Shown here: in pieces, positions 7,498 to 16,276 of the stretch | How positions within the stretch are numbered: the stretch's first letter is position 1 | Layout: every line of letters starts with the position of its first letter | Assembly (NCBI GenBank): GCA_963803025.1 | Contig: CAWDKZ010000028.1 | Span: forward strand, 1 to 29,524 | DNA: 29,524 bases | DNA from: Bog-793 sp963803025 | GTDB taxonomy: Bacteria; Actinomycetota; Acidimicrobiia; Acidimicrobiales; Bog-793 | Reading direction: 5' to 3' | The notes under the pieces: generated by a model | Databases searched by the model: none | The model's input: only the letters and a program-made list of their open reading frames with translations | What the model was told of the DNA's origin: nothing | Translations under genes and position numbers: made by a program

Positions 7498-8496
7498 ATG
7501 GAGGCACCAGAGCGAACAACGTGGCGATCGGAGATCGGCTCCGTGCTCACCGTCCTCGGCTGGCTCGTCGTCGTGGTGCTCGGGTCGGTCGTGCTGGCGC
7601 GGGCGATCGCGTGGGATCGCTGGCAGATCTTCGCCAACCTTGACTCGGCGATCGAAATGCTCTTCCTGCCGGCCTGGGTCGTGCTCACCGCGGCCGGCGC
7701 CGGCCGGCGGTGGTGGCTCGCCGGGGCCGCGGCGCTCATCTGCGCGGCACAAGTCGACTACGTCGCTCCCGAGATCCTCGCCTCGAGCCCGATCCCCGCC
7801 GCGGTGCGCGCCGAGCCGAGCTTCAAGCTGTTCGATGCGAACGTGCAATTGGACAACTACTCGATGGCCGGATACATCGCCCAGCTGCGCGCCTACCACC
7901 CCGACGTGCTAACGATCGAGGAGTCGCAACCGGACGATCTCTGGCAGTTCGAGTCGGCGGGAGTGCTGAAATCGCTCCCCTACCGCTTCACGATTCCGTG
8001 CTGCGGGTCCCGCGGTTTCATCGTCGCCAGCCGCTACCCGCTCGGACACGTCACGGTTTCCTCCGTCGACAGATTGGTGTACCTCGTCAAGATGAAGCTT
8101 GAGCTGCCGAGCCGGACGATCGACTTCTGGGTCGTTCACACGACGGCACCCGTGAATCCCAACTGGAACGACTGGAACGAGGAGCTGAACGGCGTCTACC
8201 GCCAGCTCGTCAAGGATCACCCACGACCGCTGCTCATGGCCGGCGACTTCAACGCGACATGGGGGAACCGCGGTTTCCGGGCGATCCTGTCCACCGGGCT
8301 CACCGACGCCGCCGCGGCACGTGGCCAACCGTTCGCCTTCACCTGGTCCCAGGAGTTCCCGCTGCTGCCGCCGCTCATCAGGATCGACCACGTTCTCACG
8401 GCAGGCGCCGTCACGGTGACGTCGATCGCCACGCACGCCGGCCCCGGCAGCGAGCACCGTGACATCACGGCGACCGTCGCCGTCGCACCCCGCTAG
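7498..8496 (+). CDS. Membrane-anchored endonuclease/exonuclease/phosphatase (EEP) family protein
   Basis: A 332-residue protein with an N-terminal membrane part and a DNase-I-like EEP domain that should act outside the membrane on phosphodiester bonds or phospho-substrates. Hydrophobic segments lie near 12-36, 50-68 and 72-85. The EEP landmarks follow: Asn115 in FDANVQ, Glu141/Glu142 in the IEES metal site, His214 in WVVHTT, GDFN at 249-252, Asp297-His298 in IDHVL and His320 in SEHRDI (usually SDHRP). All catalytic positions appear filled, so it is probably active. The substrate (nucleic acid, phosphoinositide, sphingomyelin or other) cannot be told. The ATG at 7498 has AAAGGA about 6 nt upstream. 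It is monocistronic and convergent with the GH16 gene 34 nt away. Confidence 0.88.
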   Translation: MEAPERTTWRSEIGSVLTVLGWLVVVVLGSVVLARAIAWDRWQIFANLDSAIEMLFLPAWVVLTAAGAGRRWWLAGAAALICAAQVDYVAPEILASSPIPAAVRAEPSFKLFDANVQLDNYSMAGYIAQLRAYHPDVLTIEESQPDDLWQFESAGVLKSLPYRFTIPCCGSRGFIVASRYPLGHVTVSSVDRLVYLVKMKLELPSRTIDFWVVHTTAPVNPNWNDWNEELNGVYRQLVKDHPRPLLMAGDFNATWGNRGFRAILSTGLTDAAAARGQPFAFTWSQEFPLLPPLIRIDHVLTAGAVTVTSIATHAGPGSEHRDITATVAVAPR

Positions 8497-8530
8497 CGAA
8501 CGCCCGCACGCTCGATTCCCTCAGGGCCCT

Positions 8531-9370
8531 TCAGCGCTGCCAGATCTGCACGGATTCGATGTCGAACGACGCACCCGAGGCTGCCGGCCCGTCGATCGCG
8601 AGGTTGGCGAGAAGGTACATCGGCTGGCTCGGCACGTTGCTCCCGGTGTAGGAGTCGACCACCTTCCCGTCGAGATACCAGGTGAGAGAGCCGGGTTCCC
8701 AATCAAGGCTGTACCTGTGCCACCCGCGCGCCAGGTCGCTCGGCGATGTCACGGTCGTCCCGTGTTCCTGGGGACCGTTCCGCGAGGCCCAGTGGAAGGT
8801 ATCCAGTTCCGTGCTAGCAAGGCCGAAGTTCTCCATGATGTCGATCTCAGGAGGCCATGACCCATTCGCGGGCAACAGCCAAAGGGCGGGCCAGGTCCCG
8901 ATGCCGCCAGGAAGCCTCGCCACCACTCGCACCAAACCGTAGGTGAACCGGAACGACGAGTAGGTGGTGACCATCCCCGACCTGTACGGGTAGATCTTCG
9001 GAGCTCCGCTGCTGTTTCTTCCGACCGTCGGCGTCTCGCGGGCGATGAGGTGGAGCACGCCCCCAGAGACGTCGACCTGGCTCGGCAGGTACCACTCCTC
9101 CTCCTGGGGGTTGCCGAAGTTCGTGCAGCCGGTCGCGGCGACGAACCGCACGTAGCACGTATGCCAGACGCTCGTGTCGAGCTGCGTGCCGGAGAAATTC
9201 GAGCTGAAGACGAGTCGACCGTCCGCGACCAGCTGCCAGTGATCAGTCGAGACCGCCACACCTGCGACGAACAGGAAGGCGATCACCACCAAGGGCAACC
9301 AACGCTCCCTCGGCCGCGCCACTCGCCCACGCCCTGAGGCCCGCGACAACGTCGATCCTGACTGCGTCAC
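8531..9370 (-). CDS. Glycoside hydrolase family 16, probable secreted beta-1,3(4)-glucanase
   Basis: A 279-residue enzyme expected to cleave beta-1,3- or mixed-linked glucans outside the cell. An N-terminal hydrophobic segment (24-41) after a basic stretch acts as signal peptide or anchor. The GH16 catalytic motif ExDxxE is present as EIDIME at 175-180: Glu175 nucleophile, Asp177 and Glu180 acid/base. Upstream, GTWPALWLLP matches the strand preceding the active site in laminarinases, and HRYSLDWEPGSLTWYLDGK matches the following beta-sandwich strands. No carbohydrate-binding module is present. The GTG start at 9370 has only a weak purine stretch upstream. With the sugar importers to the left it fits polysaccharide use, though endoglucanase remodelling is also possible. 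Confidence 0.92.
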   Translation of the reverse strand: MTQSGSTLSRASGRGRVARPRERWLPLVVIAFLFVAGVAVSTDHWQLVADGRLVFSSNFSGTQLDTSVWHTCYVRFVAATGCTNFGNPQEEEWYLPSQVDVSGGVLHLIARETPTVGRNSSGAPKIYPYRSGMVTTYSSFRFTYGLVRVVARLPGGIGTWPALWLLPANGSWPPEIDIMENFGLASTELDTFHWASRNGPQEHGTTVTSPSDLARGWHRYSLDWEPGSLTWYLDGKVVDSYTGSNVPSQPMYLLANLAIDGPAASGASFDIESVQIWQR

Positions 9371-9922
9371 TTCCGCACCACGTGTCCGGAGCCCTTCCGC
9401 TCATGATGATGCGATTCTCGGCGTCGCGCGCTGCACCGCTGAACCCTTCCGACCCGCCGGAAGGGGACGCCGTGACCGTCCGTGGGATCCACCGCCACAC
9501 CGCCAACCGCACCCGCGATCCTAGGGTGCAGAACCCGAGGCTCGGACGGCTCGCGAGCGTCGCCTGACCTCGGCGGCACGGCACCGGCATGTCAAAAGCA
9601 CGGTGCCCAACGCAACCGGCAGCTGCGGGTCGACGCCCGCACTCGACTCTCGGTCGCCCAGGATCTCGGGAAGACCCGGCGCGACACGCCCCTGAAACGC
9701 ACCGCGACACACCGGCGGCGAGCCCGCGATGCGCCGCGATTTCCCTCGAGCAAGTGCCGCGTCTCTGGTCGAACAGCGCAATCGGTCTGCGAAGTAATTC
9801 TGCGTTCACACTCCGGACACGGTGGGGCAACGCGCGACGTTTATGTTCCCTGCGGGGGCGACAGGTGCTTCTGTGCCGGCCCGTCTTGCCGCCGAAGGAC
9901 GAGGAAAAGGGGAACCGGATTC
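9371..9922. other. Divergent intergenic region between the GH16 and permease genes
   Basis: About 550 bases between two divergent starts with no supported gene. It should carry promoters for both directions. A stem-loop with 7-bp arms, GGCACCG at 9580-9586 and CGGTGCC at 9601-9607, encloses a 14-base loop. Closer to the permease, TTTATGTT near 9840 is an AT-rich patch that could serve as a -10. GAGGAAAAGGGGA just before 9923 is the permease Shine-Dalgarno region. None of these resembles a known riboswitch. Confidence 0.45.
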
Positions 9923-11488
9923 ATGGCTGGTAAGAACGCGGGCGAAATGCGGCGCAGTCTCACGTTGACGGGCGTGACCGTCAACGCGATGGCGCTGATC
10001 GCGCCGGGCGCCTTCCTCTGGACGACGTTCGAGACCCAGGCCGCGTTGTCGCGTCACGGCTCCTCGACTGCCGACGGGATGTGGGCCGGGCTGCTCCTCT
10101 CGCTCATACTGGCGATGCTGACCGCGTACAGCTACGCGGAGCTCGCCCGGATCTACCCGGACGCGGGGACCGGCTCGAGCTACTACTTCGCCGAGGCCGC
10201 CTTCCTCGACAAGGAGCGCCCGTCCCACCAGCGGTACGCGCGCTTCGCCAAGCTCAGCGTGGGCTGGATCAGCCACCTCTACTACTGGATCTATCCCGGG
10301 ATCATGGTGGCGTACACGGCGACGCTCTTCGGCTACCTGTACTCGGCGATCTTCCACCACGCGCTGTCCTACCCGCCGCTCGCGATCGTGGCCGTCGGCT
10401 TCGCCTGCCTCGTCGGATACATCGCCTATCGCGGCATCAGCGGGTCGACGATGACGTCGATCGCGATCAACGTGATTCAGATCACGTGCTTGCTCCTCGT
10501 GAGCATCGGCTTCGTCTGGTTCCGGCTCGCCCACGGTCAGGCGCCGGGGGGCTTCGAGCGAGCCAACGCGCTCCACGTCATCATTCCCCGCAACGTCATC
10601 GACATGCTCTACCAGTCGACGATCGCCATCCTGTTGCTCGTCGGTTTCGAGTCGGTCACGGCGCTCGGCTCGGAAGCCGTCAACCCCCACCGGGACATCA
10701 AGCGCGGGGTGCTGATCAGCCTCCTCATCCAGGGCGGGGTCTGCTACCTGTTCGAGTACTTCGCGGCAAACCTCGCGATCGGCGGTGCCTCGCTGACGAC
10801 CGGGGCGGGCAAGACCCTGGCCCGCGGGTACGCGGCCGCGTCGACCGACGCGGCGCCGATCGGAGCCATGATCAAGACCATTGGCAACCGCTACCTCGGC
10901 CACAGCGGACAGACCCTCGCCGTACTCGTCGCCTTCACGGTGCTTCTGGCACTGCTCGGCACCGCGCTCGCCAGTCTCAACACCGCCGTGCGGATCACCT
11001 ACTCGATGTCGAAGGACAAGGAGATGCCCGCGGTGCTCGGATTGCTCCACGGGCGATTCGCCAGTCCCTACGGCGGAGTTCTCGTGCTCACCCTCCTATC
11101 GGCGGGCCTCGGCGTCTTCGGGGCCGATCCCTACCAGGTGGACAATCTCACGCAGATCACGCTCGCATCCAACCTCGGGACGTTCCTCGTCTACGGCGCC
11201 ACGTGCGGCATCGCCCTCGTGGCGTTCGCCAGCCGTCACGACCGCCACGTGATCAAGCACCTCGGCATCCCCGGGCTCGGTTTGCTCCTGAACGCGCTCG
11301 AGATGGTCGGCGTCGTCTACATCGCCCTGTCGGGTTCGGGCACGACTCCGAGCGACGCCTACAAGGCGATCGGTATCGTCGGCGTCTGGGCCTTGATCGG
11401 GCTGGTCTGGGTCGCGGTGAACCCCAACAAGAGAAGCGCACAGATGGTCGTCGCGGAGCGGAGGCAACCCTCGATGGCCGTGAACTGA
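9923..11488 (+). CDS. APC-superfamily amino acid/amine permease
   Basis: A 521-residue secondary transporter with about 12 predicted hydrophobic helices, moving an amino acid or amine with a cation. The first helix (LTGVTVNAMALIAPGAF) has the helix-breaking start of APC proteins. The GFES motif of helix 6 is present in LLVGFESVTALGSEAVNP, and the loop after helix 8 (NTAVRITYSMSKDKEMPAVLG) matches the conserved R..Y.m..D...P segment. Helices 2 and 3 are separated by an unusually long charged loop (FLDKERPSHQRYARF). The ATG at 9923 has GAGGAAAAGG upstream, and the frame before it is not hydrophobic. Downstream on the same strand is a glutamine-synthetase-family gene, so the substrate may be glutamate, glutamine or a polyamine; that is inference. 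Confidence 0.88.
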   Translation: MAGKNAGEMRRSLTLTGVTVNAMALIAPGAFLWTTFETQAALSRHGSSTADGMWAGLLLSLILAMLTAYSYAELARIYPDAGTGSSYYFAEAAFLDKERPSHQRYARFAKLSVGWISHLYYWIYPGIMVAYTATLFGYLYSAIFHHALSYPPLAIVAVGFACLVGYIAYRGISGSTMTSIAINVIQITCLLLVSIGFVWFRLAHGQAPGGFERANALHVIIPRNVIDMLYQSTIAILLLVGFESVTALGSEAVNPHRDIKRGVLISLLIQGGVCYLFEYFAANLAIGGASLTTGAGKTLARGYAAASTDAAPIGAMIKTIGNRYLGHSGQTLAVLVAFTVLLALLGTALASLNTAVRITYSMSKDKEMPAVLGLLHGRFASPYGGVLVLTLLSAGLGVFGADPYQVDNLTQITLASNLGTFLVYGATCGIALVAFASRHDRHVIKHLGIPGLGLLLNALEMVGVVYIALSGSGTTPSDAYKAIGIVGVWALIGLVWVAVNPNKRSAQMVVAERRQPSMAVN

Positions 11489-11521
11489 GCTCGTCGGGGA
11501 GGAGGCGTTGGGGCGATGGGT

Positions 11522-11848
11522 TCAACGCTGTCCGCGGCGCTCGCGGCGCAGGACGGTCGCGCTGGCGCCCCGCACGTAGTACAGCCCGACCCCGACGAAG
11601 ACGACCGCCGGAACGAACCGCCAGCCGGCGGTCAGCACGAACAGCGCGACGACCCCTGCCGCCACCCACATCAGGCCGATCACCGCGAGCAGCAGCGGGG
11701 CCGAGGGCCGGCGACCGACCTGGAAGGGCTGCGCCGGATCGAAGCCGCGTCTTCTCGGAGCCGGCGCCGGCTCCCTGTCCGAAGTCGGGCGCGGGAGGCG
11801 GCGCGGTCCGCTCGCGGCGCGTCGCCTGCCCGTCCTGGATTTGGCCAC
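11522..11848 (-). CDS. Small two-helix membrane protein of unknown function
   Basis: A 108-residue protein starting at GTG 11848 and reading against its neighbours. About 48 basic, Pro-rich residues are followed by two hydrophobic helices (around 50-71 and 75-93) joined by a short turn, and a basic C-terminal tail (RREERRG-like). The strong hydrophobic pattern in one frame, with charged ends, is what separates it from shadow frames. No family is recognised and no good Shine-Dalgarno is seen. It sits 33 nt from the permease stop (convergent) and 62 nt from the PP2C start (divergent). Confidence 0.6.
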   Translation of the reverse strand: MAKSRTGRRRAASGPRRLPRPTSDREPAPAPRRRGFDPAQPFQVGRRPSAPLLLAVIGLMWVAAGVVALFVLTAGWRFVPAVVFVGVGLYYVRGASATVLRRERRGQR

Positions 11849-11910
11849 TTCCCGGCAGGCTATTCGTCCCCGCTGCCCCGCGAACTCACCTGCCGGGCCG
11901 GGAGCGCGCG

Positions 11911-12801
11911 ATGAACGACCCGGAGTTCGCGACCGAATCTCGGTCCGCCCGGCTCTCCGGCAACGGCTCGCTGCGGGACCACGGATCGCTCGAGAAGTTC
12001 GCTTGGGCCATGCGATCGGAACCCGGGGACGTGCGGCCGAACAACGAGGACTTCGCCGGCGTCTACGCCCCGACGACGCCGGGCGAGGCGTGGGACCGGG
12101 GGCCGCTCTTCCTCGTGTGCGACGGGCTCGGGGGCCATGCCGCCGGCGAGGTCGCGAGCCGAACCGCGGTCGAGATGGCCCTGTCCGCCTGGACGGCGCC
12201 CGACCCCCCTCCGGCGCCCCAGGCCATCCGGGCCGCGGCGAGGGCGGCGAACGTCGCGGTCTTCGAAGCCGCGCTCGAGCGAAGGCGCCGGGGCATGGCC
12301 ACCACCTTCACCGCGCTCACGCTCGCCGGGCGCCAGGCGGTCGTCGCCCACGTCGGAGACAGTCGCTGCTATCTCGTGCGCCAGGGGTCCTGCACCCAGC
12401 TCACCGCCGACCACTCCCGGGTGGGCGAAATGCTGCGGCTCGGGCTGCTGAACCCGGAGCAGGCGGCCAGGCACCCCGGCCGTTCGCAACTGCTGCGGGT
12501 GTTCGGCGCCGAACCGACGGTCCAGGTCGACATCGTGAAGGCGAGCACCGCAGCGGGGGACGTCTTCGTGCTCTGTTCCGACGGGCTCTGGGACGTCGTC
12601 GCGAACCACGAGATCGCGGCGCGCGCCGGCGCGGTGGGGACGCCGGCGGTGCCGACGGTCGTGGCGGCCGCCGAGCAACTCGTTGACCTGGCGATCGCCG
12701 ATGGGTCGCCTGATAACGTCACGGTCGTCGTCGTCAAGGTGACGACAGACGGCGCGGTGCCGGCAGCGGGCGCCCGCTGGACGATCTTCCGGCGAGGTTG
12801 A
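11911..12801 (+). CDS. PP2C-type protein serine/threonine phosphatase
   Basis: A 296-residue PPM/PP2C phosphatase that removes phosphate from Ser/Thr with two metal ions, first of three tightly packed genes. Motifs in order: SEPGDVRPNNED (36-47) with the conserved Arg42, VCDGLGGHAAGE with metal ligand Asp71, TTFTALTL, HVGDSRCYL, ADHSRVGE, LCSDGLWDVV with the second metal Asp, and SPDNVTVVVV with the closing Asp-Asn. About 30 extra residues precede the domain. No membrane segment is present, so it is cytosolic, unlike PstP. The ATG at 11911 has GGGAG upstream. The natural partner is the kinase beginning 2 nt after its stop, which it probably counteracts along with the kinase's targets. Confidence 0.95.
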   Translation: MNDPEFATESRSARLSGNGSLRDHGSLEKFAWAMRSEPGDVRPNNEDFAGVYAPTTPGEAWDRGPLFLVCDGLGGHAAGEVASRTAVEMALSAWTAPDPPPAPQAIRAAARAANVAVFEAALERRRRGMATTFTALTLAGRQAVVAHVGDSRCYLVRQGSCTQLTADHSRVGEMLRLGLLNPEQAARHPGRSQLLRVFGAEPTVQVDIVKASTAAGDVFVLCSDGLWDVVANHEIAARAGAVGTPAVPTVVAAAEQLVDLAIADGSPDNVTVVVVKVTTDGAVPAAGARWTIFRRG

Positions 12802-12803
12802 CG

Positions 12804-13790
12804 ATGGCACGCTACCGACCCGGTGAGCTGGTCGACCACTACGAGATCGTCGAACTGCTCGGCGTCGGCGCCTACGCCGAGACCTACAAGGCCGTCGACA
12901 CGCGCACCGACACGACGGTCGTGTTGAAGATGCCGAATCCCGGCCTGTTCGCCGACCCCGGTCTGTTCAGCCGCTACCAGCGGGAGGCACAGGTCGCGAA
13001 TCGCCTCGACCACCCCGGCATCCAACGCGGGGTCGACCCGGGCGATCGCCGGACCGAGCCCTATCTCGCCCTCGAGTACATCGAAGGCGAGTCGCTCCGG
13101 AACCGGGTCCGGGGCCGGGACGAGCGGGTCGACATCGGTCAGGCCGTCGATTGGGGCCGCCAGTTGGCCGAGGCGCTGAACTACCTCCACCGGCAGGGCA
13201 TCGTGCACCGGGACCTGAAGCCGGAGAACGTGCTCGTCGACACCGGGGGGCGGCTCAAGATCTCCGACTTCGGCACGGCCCGGCTCGACGGGGCCCGCCG
13301 GCTCACCTGGAAGCACCTTTCGGAGGGACTCGGCACCCCGGACTACATGAGCCCGGAACAGGTCCAGGGCGAACGGGGCGATGCCCGCAGCGACATCTAC
13401 GCCTGGGGAGTGATGATGTACGAGATGCTGACCGGAGAGGTGCCGTTCCAGGGGGACAACGCGCTGGCCGTCATGGCCGGGCACCTCCAGGGCAACCCGA
13501 GACCGATCCGCGACCTCCGGCCCGACGTGTCCCCGGCGCTCGAGGCCGTCGTGCTGCACGCCATGCGCCGCGCGCCCGGGGGCCGCTACCAGTCGACGGC
13601 CGACCTCCTGGCCGACCTCGACCACCTCGACTCGCTCGACCCGCAGCGCTACGACCTCTCCCCGGAGCCGGCGCTCGGCGGCATCGCGGCGGTCGGCACG
13701 ACGAAGCGGTTGTGGGCCTACGCGGGGCTGATCGCGCTCGCCTTCATCGCCGTCGTCGCCGTGATACTCATCGTGTCGCTCGTCCGATGA
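12804..13790 (+). CDS. Tail-anchored Hanks-type serine/threonine protein kinase
   Basis: A 328-residue kinase. The glycine loop is LGVGAYAETYKA (19-30), with Ala25 where the third Gly normally sits. Then come ATP-binding Lys42, helix-C Glu61, the catalytic loop HRDLKPEN (135-142), DFG (155-157), an activation segment ending GTPDYMSPEQ, and Asp in SDIYAWG. All catalytic residues are present. One hydrophobic helix at about 303-324 ends four residues before the C-terminus, so the kinase faces the cytoplasm and lacks the extracellular PASTA or sensor domain of PknB. The ATG at 12804 (GAGG 6 nt upstream) is preferred to TTG 12798. The gene follows the phosphatase by 2 nt and overlaps the next start by four bases, pointing to translational coupling of all three. 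Confidence 0.94.
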   Translation: MARYRPGELVDHYEIVELLGVGAYAETYKAVDTRTDTTVVLKMPNPGLFADPGLFSRYQREAQVANRLDHPGIQRGVDPGDRRTEPYLALEYIEGESLRNRVRGRDERVDIGQAVDWGRQLAEALNYLHRQGIVHRDLKPENVLVDTGGRLKISDFGTARLDGARRLTWKHLSEGLGTPDYMSPEQVQGERGDARSDIYAWGVMMYEMLTGEVPFQGDNALAVMAGHLQGNPRPIRDLRPDVSPALEAVVLHAMRRAPGGRYQSTADLLADLDHLDSLDPQRYDLSPEPALGGIAAVGTTKRLWAYAGLIALAFIAVVAVILIVSLVR

Positions 13791-15064
13791 GTGGCCCTAT
13801 GTCAACCCCCGGCGGGGACGGACCGGCAGCGATGCCGTCCGCGGAGTGGGCCCGCCTCATCTTCGTCGACGTCTTCGGAGGATCGCATGCGGTGCTGTTG
13901 CCCGCGGGCCGGCTTCAGGAGGCGGTCGATTCCGGCGTCCCCTTCGACGGCTCCGCGCTCGAGGGTCGCAGCCGCCACCTCGAGTTCGACATGCTGCTCC
14001 GGCCGGACCCGTCCACGTTCGTGGAATTCGGCGGTGAGATCCGGGCGGCGTGCACCGTCACGACCCGCGGCGGCAAGCCCTGCCTCGTCGACCCGCGTGC
14101 CGCCCTCGCCGAGATCGTCTGCCGCACCGCCGAGCTGGCGGAGGGGTTCGAGGTCGCGGCCGAGCTCGAGTACTACCTGCTCGACCGCCACCGCGCACCG
14201 ATTGACAGCGCCGGGTACTTCGGCGACCTGACGGGGGTCGGGACCGCGGTGACGAAGGAGGCGGTCGATCTGCTCGGCAGCCTCGGCATCCCGGTCGTCA
14301 GCGCCCACCTCGAGGCCGGTCCCGGCCAGTACGAGATCGACCTCGGGGCCCTGCCCGCCGTTCTCCTGGCGGACGCCCTCGTGCTCACCAAGGCGATCCT
14401 GCGCCAGGTCGCGGAAGAGCACGGCGTCGTGGTCACCTTCATGGCGAGGCCGCTCGCCGCACAGCCCGGGTCGGGGCTCCACCTCCACCAGCACGTCCGG
14501 GGAAGGTTGTTCGACGAGCGCTGGCAGCTCGACGAGGACGGGCGGGCGTTCGTCGCCGGCCAGCTCTTCCATGCCCGGGGGCTCACCGCCCTCGCGGCCC
14601 CGAACGTCAACTCCTACCAGCGGCTGCACGACGGGCCCGAGGCGCCGGGCCCGGTCGTCTGGGGCCACCAGAGCCGCAACGCCGTCATCCGGGTGGGTTC
14701 CTCGGTGGAGCAGCGCCCGAGCGTCGAGTTCCGCGTCGCCGACCCGGCCGCGAACCCGTACCTGCTCCTCGGGGGGCTGCTCGTCACCGCGGCCGACGGG
14801 CTGGCCCGCGGGCTCGACCCCGGCCCGGCCTTCGACGAGGACATCGGCGGCTACGACCCCGCGACCGTGACGAAGATCTCGGCCCAGCTCCTCCCCCGGG
14901 TCCTCGATCAGGCCCTGGACGCCCTCCTCGCCGACGACGTCCTCGTCGACGCCTTCGACGCGCAACTGCTGACGCCGATGGTCGACGGCCGGCGGGCCGA
15001 GGCGCAGGCCTACCGGGCCCAGGTGACGACGTGGGAGCTGGGTCGCTACCTCACCGACGCCTGA
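13787..15064 (+). CDS. Glutamine-synthetase-family ligase (glutamine or gamma-glutamyl-amine synthetase)
   Basis: A 425-residue ATP-dependent ligase that would join glutamate to ammonia or an amine. Conserved sites are present: FDGS (53-56) with the ammonia-site Asp54, ELEYY metal ligands Glu126 and Glu128, EAGPGQYE (176-183) with Glu176 and Glu183, GSGLHLH (228-234), NSYQRL with Arg279, flap Glu285, WGHQSRNAVIRV (292-303), and VEFRVADPAANPYL with Glu314 and Arg316. The C-terminal half lacks an obvious Tyr adenylylation segment. It is shorter than housekeeping GlnA (about 470), closer to the GlnA-like/polyamine branch. ATG 13787 overlaps the kinase stop as ATGA; ATG 13799 or 13832 are alternatives. 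Placement behind a phosphatase and kinase suggests phosphorylation control. Confidence 0.9.
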   Translation: MSGPMSTPGGDGPAAMPSAEWARLIFVDVFGGSHAVLLPAGRLQEAVDSGVPFDGSALEGRSRHLEFDMLLRPDPSTFVEFGGEIRAACTVTTRGGKPCLVDPRAALAEIVCRTAELAEGFEVAAELEYYLLDRHRAPIDSAGYFGDLTGVGTAVTKEAVDLLGSLGIPVVSAHLEAGPGQYEIDLGALPAVLLADALVLTKAILRQVAEEHGVVVTFMARPLAAQPGSGLHLHQHVRGRLFDERWQLDEDGRAFVAGQLFHARGLTALAAPNVNSYQRLHDGPEAPGPVVWGHQSRNAVIRVGSSVEQRPSVEFRVADPAANPYLLLGGLLVTAADGLARGLDPGPAFDEDIGGYDPATVTKISAQLLPRVLDQALDALLADDVLVDAFDAQLLTPMVDGRRAEAQAYRAQVTTWELGRYLTDA

Positions 15065-15088
15065 CGGGCGACCCCGGAGCCGCCCGTC
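15063..15088. terminator. Hairpin at the end of the PP2C-kinase-ligase operon
   Basis: A perfect 8-bp stem, GACGGGCG (15063-15070) with CGCCCGTC (15081-15088), around a 10-base loop begins in the stop codon of the ligase gene. It lies in the 58-nt gap before the convergent gene ending at 15123, so it could act in both directions. There is no T-run, as is common in high-GC actinobacteria, and a stem like this can arise by chance. Confidence 0.4.
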
Positions 15089-15122
15089 GGAGCCGCCCGG
15101 GCCGCGCCCGAGTGACGCGGTG

Positions 15123-16031
15123 CTACACGCCGGACTCCAAGAGGGACGAGAGCGTCGCGACCTGCCAGTTCCGCTCCAGGGTCTCTCCGGCGACGCCCTT
15201 TTCGTCACGGACGGCCAGACGCGCGTGACGGGCAGCCTCGCGGGCGCCGGTCCAGGCGGGCTCGAGCCGACCGACGTGAGGTCCGCCGCCGACCATCTCG
15301 TTGCCAAAGGGGGTCACGATCGCGGTCGCCGGTCTGTCGTCGGATCGCCCGTCGGGGGCTCGGTGCTCAGCGCGCGCTTCGCGCCGATCGACGCGGGCCT
15401 CCTCCGGTCGGGGGAGCACATGGTGCCGGAGGGCCGCGATCGCCGCGAGCACCGCGTCGATGACCGGGACGACGGTCTCGTAGGCGGGATCGTCGAAGAC
15501 ATCCAGATCCTTCGCCTCGTCGTCAAGTGTCAGGTCGAAGGCGAGATCGCCCAGCTCGCCGCGCGCGCGATGCAGCCGCCAGAGATCGGCAAGACGGGCC
15601 GCGTAGCCGAGACGTTCCGCTAAGTCCGGCGTGATCTCGTCGAGCACGTGCTGCGCATCGGCGACGACCCGGCCGAGCGTCGTCCCGTCGGGGAGTCGAA
15701 GATCCGCCCGGTCGCCGAGCACGTGCGCGGCACACGAGAGTGCGAAACGCGTCGCGGCTTCGGTTCCCCACGGGGTCCGCGTCGTCAGTCGGGCCGTGGA
15801 GACGGTCATTGCGCCGTCGACGATCGGCGACACCCCGCTGACCGGCTCGGCGCGGTAGATGACTTCGTCCAGCACCTCGAGGAGGGCCGCGGTGGTCCGC
15901 AGCACCAGCCCGTGCGACTTCTCGGTCGTCGCCGGCTCGCCGTCGTCCCCGGGGAGCGCCCACGTGGTCTCCCCCTCTGCCGCGTGCTCGACACCACTTG
16001 CGTCGAGGGCCACGTAGAGAATCTCGCTCAT
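15123..16031 (-). CDS. Hypothetical protein, no family recognised
   Basis: A 302-residue acidic, probably soluble protein with no signal peptide or membrane helix. Starting at ATG 16031 (GGAGGG 3-4 nt upstream), it opens with a short strand (EILYVALDASG), then acidic linkers, and a central region of Ala/Leu/Asp-rich helices (LGRVVADAQHVLDEITPDLAERL, shown only in part). The C-terminal third (about 215-302) is rich in Arg and Glu and may be partly disordered. The TTPWGTEAATRFALSCAAHVLGD-like segment near 85-110 has two Cys-free helices apart from one Cys. I do not recognise a catalytic motif. Clean codon structure and a good ribosome site support it as real. It is separated by 245 nt from the hydrolase gene upstream. 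Confidence 0.7.
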   Translation of the reverse strand: MSEILYVALDASGVEHAAEGETTWALPGDDGEPATTEKSHGLVLRTTAALLEVLDEVIYRAEPVSGVSPIVDGAMTVSTARLTTRTPWGTEAATRFALSCAAHVLGDRADLRLPDGTTLGRVVADAQHVLDEITPDLAERLGYAARLADLWRLHRARGELGDLAFDLTLDDEAKDLDVFDDPAYETVVPVIDAVLAAIAALRHHVLPRPEEARVDRREARAEHRAPDGRSDDRPATAIVTPFGNEMVGGGPHVGRLEPAWTGAREAARHARLAVRDEKGVAGETLERNWQVATLSSLLESGV

Positions 16032-16276
16032 TATCCCTCCGAAGGTGCGTTCGTCGACTCCACCGGATCCCCGTGGCGACGACCTCGTCTGCGCCCGAGT
16101 CGGCCGCCCCGAGGTTCCGACCGGTCGAACCGGGGCCCATTGTCGCACCCGATCCGACGCTCCACCTCGGAAGGTCGTCGCCACGCGCGATGGCGTGACA
16201 AGAGCTGCCGACGCGGACGCCGCGACACCTGCGATGCGTCGTGGACGCCCACCACTGGGCGGGCGCGACGGCCGAG

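Noticed and set aside
10081..11500. Long second plus-strand frame across the APC permease, running into the PP2C gene
   Set aside because: The permease frame is strongly hydrophobic with APC motifs; the alternative is basic and motif-free until the real PP2C start at 11911.
13802..15307. A 501-codon minus-strand open frame opposite the ligase gene
   Set aside because: No motif or ribosome site; the plus-strand frame has a complete glutamine-synthetase active site.
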